Source of the DNA: Psychrobacter glacincola | GTDB taxonomy: Bacteria; Pseudomonadota; Gammaproteobacteria; Pseudomonadales; Moraxellaceae | NCBI RefSeq assembly: GCF_904846215.1 | Contig: NZ_CAJGZK010000026.1 | Location: 1-32,308, forward strand | Reading direction: 5' to 3' | Length of the DNA: 32,308 nt | Made by a program: the position numbers and the translations under genes | The notes under the pieces: generated by a model | Databases searched by the model: none | What the model was told of the DNA's origin: nothing | The model's input: the letters and a program-made list of their open reading frames with translations, nothing else | Shown here: in pieces, positions 9,583 to 17,207 of the stretch | Position numbering within the stretch: the stretch's first letter is position 1 | Layout of the letters: each line of letters starts with the position of its first letter

Positions 9583-9655
9583 AAAGCACACTGCTCACAA
9601 ATAGAATATATTAGATATGTCATATGATGTGTTTAGTATTTACCGAGATTTTAAT

Positions 9656-10669
9656 ATGTTGTTATCTTTAGTTATTCCATTTTTTAATTCTGAAAAAAAA
9701 TCTAAGAGACTCTTAGAGACACTAGCGAAAATCAAGCAAAAGGATGTTGAGTTTGTATTGATTAACGATGGTTCTACAGATGGTACTTATGGCTTGTTAA
9801 AACAGTTTAAGGCCAGTTTACTTGAGAGTAATGTAGCTCTGATTGATCAAGATAATCGAGGTCCTGGAGGTGCTAGAAATTCAGGTTTAAAGATTGCAAA
9901 GGGTAAATATGTTTGGTTTGTTGATTCTGATGATGATATAACGTTAGAGTCAATAGACATTGTAAGAGAAAATGCTAATAGTGATTATGATTTCATTGAT
10001 TTTAATATAGAAAAAAGCAAAGAATTGTTAAACTCTATGGATCTGGAAGCAGGCGAATATATAGTCACAGATGATAGCCGTATTAAACTATTACAGAAGT
10101 TTGGCCGTATCTCTTCTAAAGCGGTTAGTCGTAAGCTACTTATAGAGAATAATATTTTTTATCCAGAGTATTGTGTATATGAAGACAATCCTCTTAGATT
10201 TATTTATCCTTTTTTTGTAAGAAAGTTCTTAAAAGTACAAGCTATAGGATATATACACCATTTGGAATTTGAATCTATAACTCGGAGTAAGCCGAGTTTA
10301 AGAACATATGACCGTCTGTATACTGCGATATATGGTTTGGAAGCAGGTCTAAAATTAGCAACTAATAGCGAAGAAGTTAGAGTATTAGAAGAAAAGTTTA
10401 TAGAAAAATATATGATAGAGAGCGCAATGAAGTTCTATAGTATAAAACCAAGTAGATATTGGCTAACTACTTGGCGAGTAATGAAGCAGTATCGCAGTTT
10501 AGAAAAAAGATTTAATATAAAGATAAAGCCTTTTGATGCTATAGAAGCATCTAGGTTCCACCCTAAAGTTAAATCTTATTTAAAAATTCAATGGGCTTTG
10601 TCACACTCGATACGTACAGATCAAACAAGATACTTTGATAATATTCGTAAAAAAACCTGGAATTTATAA
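9656..10669 (+). CDS. Family 2 glycosyltransferase (GT-A fold)
   Basis: 337 aa from ATG 9656, or 350 aa from the in-frame ATG at 9617; I prefer 9656 because GT2 enzymes normally begin directly with the first beta strand (here MLLSLVIPFFN). The nucleotide-sugar site shows as INDGSTDGT and the metal-binding motif as VDSDDD; GGARNSGL between them is also typical. It would add one sugar to the undecaprenyl-linked repeat unit at the cytoplasmic face. It is the first gene of the variable region and is preceded by a 172-bp gap with tandem repeats and a candidate promoter. Donor and linkage cannot be deduced. Confidence 0.85.
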   Translation: MLLSLVIPFFNSEKKSKRLLETLAKIKQKDVEFVLINDGSTDGTYGLLKQFKASLLESNVALIDQDNRGPGGARNSGLKIAKGKYVWFVDSDDDITLESIDIVRENANSDYDFIDFNIEKSKELLNSMDLEAGEYIVTDDSRIKLLQKFGRISSKAVSRKLLIENNIFYPEYCVYEDNPLRFIYPFFVRKFLKVQAIGYIHHLEFESITRSKPSLRTYDRLYTAIYGLEAGLKLATNSEEVRVLEEKFIEKYMIESAMKFYSIKPSRYWLTTWRVMKQYRSLEKRFNIKIKPFDAIEASRFHPKVKSYLKIQWALSHSIRTDQTRYFDNIRKKTWNL

Positions 10670-10716
10670 TTTAATAGGCTTTGATTTCAATTTATAACCT
10701 TAAGGATATGACTTAC

Positions 10717-11715
10717 ATGCTAACCAATAAAACCATTCTCATCACTGGTGGTACTGGCTCTTTTGGTAACACTTTCGTTCCCATGACTTTAGAAAAATAC
10801 AATCCAAAGAAGATAATTATCTTCTCGCGTGACGAGATGAAACAGTGGGAGATGGCGAAAAAGTTTGTAGGCGATGATCGTGTTCGTTTCTTCATCGGTG
10901 ATGTCCGCGATAAAGAACGCTTATACCGTGCTTTAGATGGGGTTGACTATGTGGTTCATGCAGCAGCTACTAAAATTGTCCCTACCGCTGAATACAACCC
11001 TTTTGAATGCATTAAGACCAATATCAACGGTGCTATGAATCTTATTGATGCTTGTATCGATAAAAAGATTAAAGGGGTAGTCGCTTTATCTACTGATAAG
11101 GCTAGTAGCCCAATTAACCTATACGGGGCTACTAAGCTTGCTTCTGATAAACTATTTGTAGCCGCTAACTCATATTCTGGTGAGCATGGCTCTAAGTTTT
11201 CAGTAGTACGATACGGTAATGTTATGGGCTCTCGTGGTTCAGTAATCCCGTTTTTCATGTCTATTAAGGATACTGGTCTACTACCTATTACTGATGATCG
11301 AATGACGCGTTTTATGATCTCTTTAGAAGACGGCGTCAAGCTAGTCTGGCATGCTTTTGAAGACATGGTTGGTGGTGAGATTTATGTCAAAAAAATCCCA
11401 TCAATGAAAATGACTGACTTAGCCCGAGTAGTGGCACCAGACGCAAAATTAGAAGTCATAGGTATCCGTCCTGGTGAAAAACTGCATGAACAAATGATTA
11501 GCGCTGAAGATGCTTACTATACTTACGAGTATCCTGAACATTTCAAGATTTTACCTACTATTAACGAATGGGCAACCTCAAAAGAGCGTATTAAAGATGG
11601 TATACGTGTTCCTGAAGGTTTTGTTTACTCAAGTGACAACAATCCGGAATGGATGAGTGATGCTGAACTGCAACAATGGATCGATATCAATCGTGAAAAG
11701 ATTGGAGCCATTTAA
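10717..11715 (+). CDS. pseB: PseB-type UDP-GlcNAc 4,6-dehydratase (5-inverting)
   Basis: 332 aa soluble SDR enzyme. PseB turns UDP-GlcNAc into UDP-2-acetamido-2,6-dideoxy-L-arabino-hexos-4-ulose, the first intermediate of pseudaminic acid synthesis. G-x2-G-x2-G is at 11-17 (GGTGSFG). The PseB catalytic set is present: Asp127, Lys128, Tyr136 and Lys140, with the same Lys-to-Tyr spacing as characterised PseB. Family segments EYNPFECIKTN, NLYGATKLASDK and YSSDNNPEW favour PseB over the related FnlA/WbjB. I chose ATG 10717: AAGGA lies 10 bp upstream and the N-terminus then matches known PseB; TTG 10681 and ATG 10708 are in frame but fit less well. A strong hairpin follows the stop. The usual partner PseC is absent from the window. 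Confidence 0.9.
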   Translation: MLTNKTILITGGTGSFGNTFVPMTLEKYNPKKIIIFSRDEMKQWEMAKKFVGDDRVRFFIGDVRDKERLYRALDGVDYVVHAAATKIVPTAEYNPFECIKTNINGAMNLIDACIDKKIKGVVALSTDKASSPINLYGATKLASDKLFVAANSYSGEHGSKFSVVRYGNVMGSRGSVIPFFMSIKDTGLLPITDDRMTRFMISLEDGVKLVWHAFEDMVGGEIYVKKIPSMKMTDLARVVAPDAKLEVIGIRPGEKLHEQMISAEDAYYTYEYPEHFKILPTINEWATSKERIKDGIRVPEGFVYSSDNNPEWMSDAELQQWIDINREKIGAI

Positions 11716-11748
11716 TTGTTACCTAACACTTAGAGTGGTCATGTCTGT

Positions 11749-11792
11749 TAAAAATACTTTGGGTCTTAGTAGTAAGTCCTGAAGTATTTTTA
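11749..11792 (+). terminator. Strong hairpin between pseB and pseF, probable rho-independent terminator
   Basis: TAAAAATACTT (11749-11759) pairs exactly with AAGTATTTTTA (11782-11792). Pairing continues inward through two G-T wobbles and GGTCTTA against TAAGTCC with one mismatch, closing on loop GTAG (11769-11772): about 18 pairs over a 44-base structure. The right arm gives a TATTTTTATTT run. It could also act on the reverse strand. It would separate transcription of pseB from pseF. Confidence 0.65.
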
Positions 11793-11931
11793 TTTAACCT
11801 TTTGTTGCTTCAAAGGTATAGTACGTTTAATAATGTTACTTTAAGTCTTATACAAAGTTAGCTCTTGAATTTAGCTGATGCAAGTTAGCAAAGACATCTA
11901 ATCTGGAATCAAAATCTAATAGGTGAATATC

Positions 11932-12633
11932 ATGAAAGTGGCAATAATACCAGCACGTGGTGGTAGTAAACGGATACCACGAAAAAATATTAAGTTATTC
12001 TGTGGTAAACCTATGATCGCTTGGTCTATAGAGGCGGTACTAAAAAGCGACTGTTTTGATAGAATAATTGTTTCTACAGATGATGAAGAGATAGCAGAAG
12101 TTGCTCGTCAACATGGTGCAGAAGTACCATTCATAAGACCTGATGAGCTGTCAGATGATTTCACAGGTACTATCCCTGTAACCAAACATGCTATTGAATG
12201 GTTAGAAGAGCAAGGGCAAGTAGTTAGCGAAGTGATGTGTATCTATTCGACTGCGCCTTTTGTACAGCCTAAGATAATAATAGAAGCTTATAATCAATGG
12301 CATTCTAGTCAAGCGAATTATTGTTTTACCGCAACTAACTATGCTGCGCCTATACAAAGAGCATTTAAGTTAACTGTAGATAAACGTGCAGAGATGTTTT
12401 ATCCAAAGCTCTTTAATGCGCGGTCGCAAGATTTAGAAGAAGCTTATCATGATGCAGGACAGTTTTATTGGGGTAAGCCAGATGCTTTTAAACGTCTTGA
12501 GCCAGTATTTTCCAGAGACTCTAGTCCCTATATATTGCCTAGGTATTTAGTACAGGACATTGATACTCCTGATGACTGGGTTTTAGCTGAGCTTTTATAT
12601 CAAGCTTTAAAAGTGAATGGTAATATAAAATAA
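11932..12633 (+). CDS. pseF: PseF-type CMP-nonulosonate (pseudaminate) cytidylyltransferase
   Basis: 233 aa. Activates a nonulosonic acid with CTP to the CMP-sugar donor. The nucleotide-binding signature is PARGGSKRIPRKN at 7-19; the downstream segment ARSQDLEEAYHDAGQFYWG is characteristic of PseF-class enzymes rather than NeuA or KdsB. I chose ATG 11932: AGGTGA lies five bases upstream, while GTG 11923 overlaps that ribosome site. Preceded by a 200-bp gap with a terminator-like hairpin, so it may have its own promoter; a weak TTGCTT (11805) with a TAATAA-like box about 17 bp on is the best I can see. Followed 36 bp later by the reductase and synthase genes. Confidence 0.9.
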   Translation: MKVAIIPARGGSKRIPRKNIKLFCGKPMIAWSIEAVLKSDCFDRIIVSTDDEEIAEVARQHGAEVPFIRPDELSDDFTGTIPVTKHAIEWLEEQGQVVSEVMCIYSTAPFVQPKIIIEAYNQWHSSQANYCFTATNYAAPIQRAFKLTVDKRAEMFYPKLFNARSQDLEEAYHDAGQFYWGKPDAFKRLEPVFSRDSSPYILPRYLVQDIDTPDDWVLAELLYQALKVNGNIK

Positions 12634-12669
12634 TGATTAACAGCACATTTATGATTGGATACTAGGACT

Positions 12670-13539
12670 ATGCAAAGTAAGAAAATAGTAGTCCTAGGAG
12701 CAAACGGCTTACTAGGCCATGAGCTTTTAAATAGTAGCTACACCAGTGATTGGGATGTGGTAGGGCATTTTGGCCGCAGTAAAGAAAGCAACGCTGATTT
12801 GAGTATATTGAGCCAAACTGTAAGTTATCTCGATAGAATCAAACCAGATATTATCGTTAATTTAGTTGCGCTTACTAATGTTGACTACTGTGAGAGCAAT
12901 CCTAACGAATCCTATTTAATAAATGTTAAAGTAGTTGAAAATATTGTTTTATGGATAAAACAGCAACAGTGTAAAGTATACCTAGTCCACATATCAAGTG
13001 ACCAAGTTTATGACGGTAATGGACTACACACTGAGGACTACCCTGTACTAACTAACTATTATGCTTTTTCTAAGTACGCAGGGGAGTTAGCCGCTAGTAC
13101 TAGTCACGCAGCTATACTACGAACTAACTTTTTTGGTAAGAGTAGAAATGGACTGCGTGCAAGTTTTACCGATTGGCTCTATCAAGCCCTCGTTAGTAAA
13201 CAAGACATACAAGTATTTGAGGATGTCTATTTTAGTCCTTTATCTATGAGTTCTTTATCTGAGATGATTGCACTGGTTATCAGTAAAGAATTGATAGGAA
13301 TCTATAATTTAGGCTCAAAACAGGGATTAAGCAAAGCTGACTTTGCTTTTGAATTCGCTAATATGCTAGGTTTCAACACAAATAATATGATTAAGGCAAA
13401 AGTTAGTAATATTGCTTTTGTCAAAACCTACCGTCCTAAAGATATGAGGCTTGATGTGAGTAAGTTTGAGCAAACTTTAGGAGTGGTTCTTCCAACCTTA
13501 CAGCAAGAAATTATAAAAGTTTCAAAGGAATATGTATAA
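12670..13539 (+). CDS. RmlD-like SDR, probable 4-keto-sugar reductase
   Basis: 289 aa member of the dTDP-4-dehydrorhamnose reductase (RmlD) family, which reduces a 4-keto group on a nucleotide-6-deoxy sugar with NAD(P)H. G-x2-G-x2-G is at 10-16 (GANGLLG), the catalytic Tyr131-x3-Lys135 in YYAFSKY, and HISSDQVYDG supplies the Ser/Thr and the RmlD signature. Start at ATG 12670 (AGGA just upstream); TTG 12655 is in frame but unlikely. Its stop overlaps the NeuB-family start by one base (TAATG), so the two are translationally coupled. It sits where a pseudaminate cluster would have aminotransferase, acetyltransferase and hydrolase genes, so its likely substrate is the PseB product. Substrate is inferred from position only. 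Confidence 0.85.
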   Translation: MQSKKIVVLGANGLLGHELLNSSYTSDWDVVGHFGRSKESNADLSILSQTVSYLDRIKPDIIVNLVALTNVDYCESNPNESYLINVKVVENIVLWIKQQQCKVYLVHISSDQVYDGNGLHTEDYPVLTNYYAFSKYAGELAASTSHAAILRTNFFGKSRNGLRASFTDWLYQALVSKQDIQVFEDVYFSPLSMSSLSEMIALVISKELIGIYNLGSKQGLSKADFAFEFANMLGFNTNNMIKAKVSNIAFVKTYRPKDMRLDVSKFEQTLGVVLPTLQQEIIKVSKEYV

Positions 13540-14615
13540 TGAAAAATGGTAATTTTTTAACGATCAATGATAAAAAGATTGGTGAGCATTATCCAGCTTA
13601 CTTTATTGCTGATATTGGTGCCAACCATGATGGTGACATTGAGCGTGCCAAAGACTTAATTTATTTATGTGCAGAGGCCGGTGCAGATGCGGCTAAGTTT
13701 CAGCATTTTAAAGCGGATAGTATCGTTAGTGACCACGGCTTTAAAAGTATGAGTGATAAAGGGTCACATCAAACAAACTGGAAGAAATCTGTTTTTGACG
13801 TATATAAAGATGCCAGTATCAATCTAGAGTGGACCGAAACGCTAAAGGAGACTTGTGAAAAAGCAGGAGTCGCCTTTTTTACTAGCGCCTATAGCTTTGA
13901 TTTGGTCGATTATATCGATCCCTTTGTTCCTGCTTATAAAATTGGTTCTGGTGATATCACTTGGACTGAAATGGTTGAATATGTGGCTAATCAGCAAAAG
14001 CCTTATATCATTGCTAGTGGTGCCTCTAGTATGGATGATGTGGTAAGAGCTGTATCAGTAGGACTTAAGATCAATGACCAGTTATGCCTGATGCAATGCA
14101 ATACCAACTATACTGCAAGCTTAGAGAACTTCAAATATATTCAGTTAAATGTGCTACGCGTATTTAAAGAGATGTACCCAAACCTAGTTCTAGGCTTGAG
14201 TGATCATACCCCAGGGCATGCGACTGTTTTAGGTGCTGTCACACTCGGCGCAAAAATGATCGAAAAGCATTTCACTGATGATAATAATATAGAAGGCCCT
14301 GATCATAAGTTTTCAATGAATCCTAAGTCTTGGAAAGAGATGGTCGAAGCAACGCAAGAGCTTGAAAACGCGCTTGGTAATGGTATCAAAAAAATTGAAG
14401 ATAACGAGCAACAAACGGCTGTTGTTCAGCGCCGTTCTATTCGATTGACTATTGATCTACTAGCAGGTACTAAGATAGAAAAAAATCATTTAACGGTATT
14501 GCGTCCTTGTCCAGAAGATGGTTTGCCACCTTATTTTATGGATGATGTTATTGGTAAGACCCTTGCTAAAGATATTAAAAATGGGGAGCATATTCGATGG
14601 ATCGATCTAAAATAG
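13539..14615 (+). CDS. NeuB/PseI-family nonulosonic acid synthase with C-terminal SAF domain
   Basis: 358 aa. Enzymes of this family condense phosphoenolpyruvate with a free six-carbon N-acetylated sugar to form a nine-carbon 2-keto acid. The TIM-barrel start shows as IGANHDGD (Asn29, His30 region), followed by KFQHFKAD at 53-60; most NeuB/PseI proteins have T where this has His56. GSGDITW, SDHTPGH and EKHFTDD are further family signatures, and residues from about 300 form the antifreeze-like SAF domain (RPCPEDGLPP). Start overlaps the reductase stop; its 3' end overlaps the next gene by 19 bp. Which sugar it accepts is not set by these motifs; it is not clearly NeuB, LegI or PseI. Confidence 0.9.
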   Translation: MKNGNFLTINDKKIGEHYPAYFIADIGANHDGDIERAKDLIYLCAEAGADAAKFQHFKADSIVSDHGFKSMSDKGSHQTNWKKSVFDVYKDASINLEWTETLKETCEKAGVAFFTSAYSFDLVDYIDPFVPAYKIGSGDITWTEMVEYVANQQKPYIIASGASSMDDVVRAVSVGLKINDQLCLMQCNTNYTASLENFKYIQLNVLRVFKEMYPNLVLGLSDHTPGHATVLGAVTLGAKMIEKHFTDDNNIEGPDHKFSMNPKSWKEMVEATQELENALGNGIKKIEDNEQQTAVVQRRSIRLTIDLLAGTKIEKNHLTVLRPCPEDGLPPYFMDDVIGKTLAKDIKNGEHIRWIDLK

Positions 14616-15232
14616 GCTTAGTTATCCCCGCCTATAATGAGTCTGCCACTATATATGATGTAGTAAAAGCAGCATCAGAATACGGTCAACCTATAGTAGT
14701 TAATGACTGCTCTAATGATGATACTGCTAAGCTAGCAAAGCAAGCTGGGGCATTCGTAGTCGATCATTTAACCAACCTTGGCTATGATGCCGCGCTCAAT
14801 TCAGGTTTTGCTAAGGCGGCAGCACTAGACTGTCAATTTATTATTACCCTTGATGCAGATGGACAACATAACCCTAAGCTTATCCAAAATTTTATTGATG
14901 AGCTTGATAAAGGGGTAGATGTGGTATTAGGGGTAAGAAGTAATAAACCTCGTGCTAGTGAGCATTTATTTGCCTTTATGACTCGCGTCAGGTTTGGAAT
15001 ACAAGATCCATTATGTGGCATGAAAGGTTACAACATTCATGCATATAATAGACTTGGACACTTTGACTCTTATCGTTCAATCGGTACAGAGCTTATGCTC
15101 TTTGCAGCCCGTAATAAACTTAATATGGTACAGATACCTTTTAAGGTTGGTGAAAGAAAAGACGCACCACGATTCGGTAGCTCTTTGAAGGCTAACATTA
15201 AAATATTGAGAGCAATGTCTTTATCAATATAG
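14597..15232 (+). CDS. DPM1-like family 2 glycosyltransferase
   Basis: 211 aa, the size of a short dolichol-phosphate-mannose-synthase-like GT2 without membrane segments. The GT-A site shows as VVNDCSNDDT and the metal-binding segment as TLDADGQHNP; GYDAALNSGF and DPLCGMKGYN are also typical of this subgroup. It overlaps the 3' end of the synthase gene by 19 bp, so it is tightly tied to the nonulosonate module and may move with it. It could transfer a sugar to the polyprenyl carrier or to the repeat unit. No C-terminal GtrA-like domain is present. The following 278 bp have no gene. Confidence 0.85.
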   Translation: MDRSKIGLVIPAYNESATIYDVVKAASEYGQPIVVNDCSNDDTAKLAKQAGAFVVDHLTNLGYDAALNSGFAKAAALDCQFIITLDADGQHNPKLIQNFIDELDKGVDVVLGVRSNKPRASEHLFAFMTRVRFGIQDPLCGMKGYNIHAYNRLGHFDSYRSIGTELMLFAARNKLNMVQIPFKVGERKDAPRFGSSLKANIKILRAMSLSI

Positions 15233-15510
15233 AGCTTATTGTTGCTTTGTTAGTAGAGAGTTGTATACAACTTAATATCTTGCAAGACACCAAGGGGTAT
15301 CCTATACCAGCAAGAGATTACAACCTATATACTATTTTTAAATATAATGACAGGTTTTGGTTTGCCTCTGAAATGTTCTATTGATGTTAATGGAGAAACA
15401 AACTAGAGAAAATATTCTTCAAAACACTGTTGTCAGCTATGACTTGTTTAGAGATTATTTATATTTACATGAGATTTAGTATTTAAACTTATAGGATTTT
15501 ATCAAATATT
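15233..15510. other. Gap before the KpsS-like gene; short inverted repeats, no gene
   Basis: AT-rich, with stops in all frames. GGTAT-CCT-ATACC (15296-15308) is a small perfect inverted repeat, flanked further out by TCTTGC and GCAAGA, which are also complementary. A TTGTCA lies at about 15430 without a convincing -10. It could hold an operator or promoter for the following gene, but nothing decisive is seen. Confidence 0.4.
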
Positions 15511-16992
15511 ATGAATGCAATTTATCTGTGTGTTATTGCCGAACCTTGGATTAAAGTAAGTCAAGAGCTTATAAAAAGTTTAAACATAATACCTTCATAT
15601 ATTGTTTGTTGGAGCTATGATCTAAGTTCATTTAAAAACAGTATATCTAATGATGCGCATATACAAAATATGGACGATGCTTGGCAAGGACTAGGGTTTC
15701 CAAAAGATATATATCGTTATATTTTTGATGAAGAAGAACTTAAAGCCATATCATACTACGAACTAATAGCACTAAAGATGATGGATAGAATTGATCCCGA
15801 TGGAGAGTCTTTTCCATTCATTACTCGCTTACAGTTTTTTCGCGATCTTATGGGATATTGGTACAACGTTGTTGAAGATAGAAAAATAGATTTGGTCATT
15901 TCTCCTTCGATACCACATCGTGTGTTTGATTATGCTCTTTATGTGATCTGTAAAATTAGAAATATAAGATTTGTCATGTTTCAGTCTACGCCATTTGGTA
16001 GCAATAGCATCCTTATTGAGAATATTGATGCTATGCCAAGTTTGTTAGATGTTACAGTAGAAAAACAACTACCCTCAAAAGTCGTTCAAGAAAAGATTGA
16101 TAAAGTTTGTGGTGATTATAGCAAAGCCATTCCAAGCTATATGCTCAAACACAAAGCTAATGATAAAAAGAACCACACTTTGCTACCATTGCCTCATATA
16201 AAGAAACTTCTGCACGCCCATTTACCACATGTAAATAAACCGTATACTTACTGGGTTAAAAGTGGCTTCTCTCCTAAAGATACACAGTATTCATGGCATG
16301 ATTTTTATGCTATGGAAAATAAACGTAATGAGAACGTTAATAGATTCAAAAAGGTCTATAACACAATCTCAATATCAAGATTGCCTAAGAAATTTATATT
16401 AGTTGCGCTGCATTATCAGCCTGAAGAAACCTCCTGTCCAACAGGCGGTGTGTATTCTGACCAAATTTTAATGATCCAATTACTAAACCAGCATTTGCCA
16501 AAAGATGTAAATATCATTGTTAAAGAACATAAATCACAATTTTATACACAATTAGAAAGTGCTTCAGGTCGAAACTTACAATTTTATAAGCGTATCTCTG
16601 AAATCTCTAGTCGCGTTAAATTTGTATCTGAAGATTATGATCCATTCAAACTAATAGACCAAGCACAAGCAGTAGTGACTATAAGTGGTACAATAGGTTG
16701 GGAGAGCGCAGTAAGAGGAACACCAGCTATCGTGTTTGGTAGAGCTTGGTACGAAGAGATGCCTAGAGTGTTTAAAGTAAAAACTAAATCTGATCTCATA
16801 GCTGCTCTGCAACAGCTACCTCAACAGAAAAATAAAGATATGCGTTCTGAAATCATGAGGTTCCATGCTGTTTTGGAAGATAGTTTTGTTCTAGCAAAGC
16901 ACTATAAAGCTTTTTTAGATAATAATGACGTTACCATGGAGAAGTCTGTTATCAACATCGTCTATAAGTTAGAAAATTTTTTAAATCGATGA
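15511..16992 (+). CDS. KpsS/KpsC-like capsule glycosyltransferase (Kdo-transferase related)
   Basis: 493 aa, soluble. The C-terminal half matches the capsule polysaccharide biosynthesis family that includes KpsC and KpsS: HYQPEE at 301-306, VKEHK at 337-341, and VTISGTIGWESAVRGTPAIVFG around Gly396-Trp397-Glu398, which is the family's hallmark. KpsC/KpsS transfer the 3-deoxy keto acid Kdo from CMP-Kdo. Since this locus makes a CMP-nonulosonate, also a 3-deoxy keto acid, this protein is the best candidate for transferring it. The N-terminal 250 residues are less familiar. It is flanked by gaps of 278 and 215 bp, so it may be a separately acquired cassette. Donor assignment is inference. Confidence 0.75.
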   Translation: MNAIYLCVIAEPWIKVSQELIKSLNIIPSYIVCWSYDLSSFKNSISNDAHIQNMDDAWQGLGFPKDIYRYIFDEEELKAISYYELIALKMMDRIDPDGESFPFITRLQFFRDLMGYWYNVVEDRKIDLVISPSIPHRVFDYALYVICKIRNIRFVMFQSTPFGSNSILIENIDAMPSLLDVTVEKQLPSKVVQEKIDKVCGDYSKAIPSYMLKHKANDKKNHTLLPLPHIKKLLHAHLPHVNKPYTYWVKSGFSPKDTQYSWHDFYAMENKRNENVNRFKKVYNTISISRLPKKFILVALHYQPEETSCPTGGVYSDQILMIQLLNQHLPKDVNIIVKEHKSQFYTQLESASGRNLQFYKRISEISSRVKFVSEDYDPFKLIDQAQAVVTISGTIGWESAVRGTPAIVFGRAWYEEMPRVFKVKTKSDLIAALQQLPQQKNKDMRSEIMRFHAVLEDSFVLAKHYKAFLDNNDVTMEKSVINIVYKLENFLNR

Positions 16993-17207
16993 GATAGTAA
17001 AGCTTGAATCATAGACTAAGTATCAAAATGATTATTTGACCAAAATATTAAAATTTGAACTTGATAGTAGTAGATTTTTCAGTTTTTTGCAGTGGCTTTG
17101 ATGAATGCTCTTGGTATTATGTAGTTTTGGAAGCTTTATGAGAATTTAATAATAAGGGGTGATCAAGTCCCTGTAGCAGTCTATGTAACAAATTCAATAG
17201 GAAAATC

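Noticed and set aside
10956..11366. 136-codon open frame on the - strand
   Set aside because: It is wholly antisense to pseB, whose catalytic motifs are intact; the antisense product shows no domain.
10717..14615. A standard pseudaminic acid pathway
   Set aside because: PseB and PseF fit, but no PseC, PseG or PseH can be found in the window, and an RmlD-like reductase is present instead. The standard pathway is not supported by this sequence alone.
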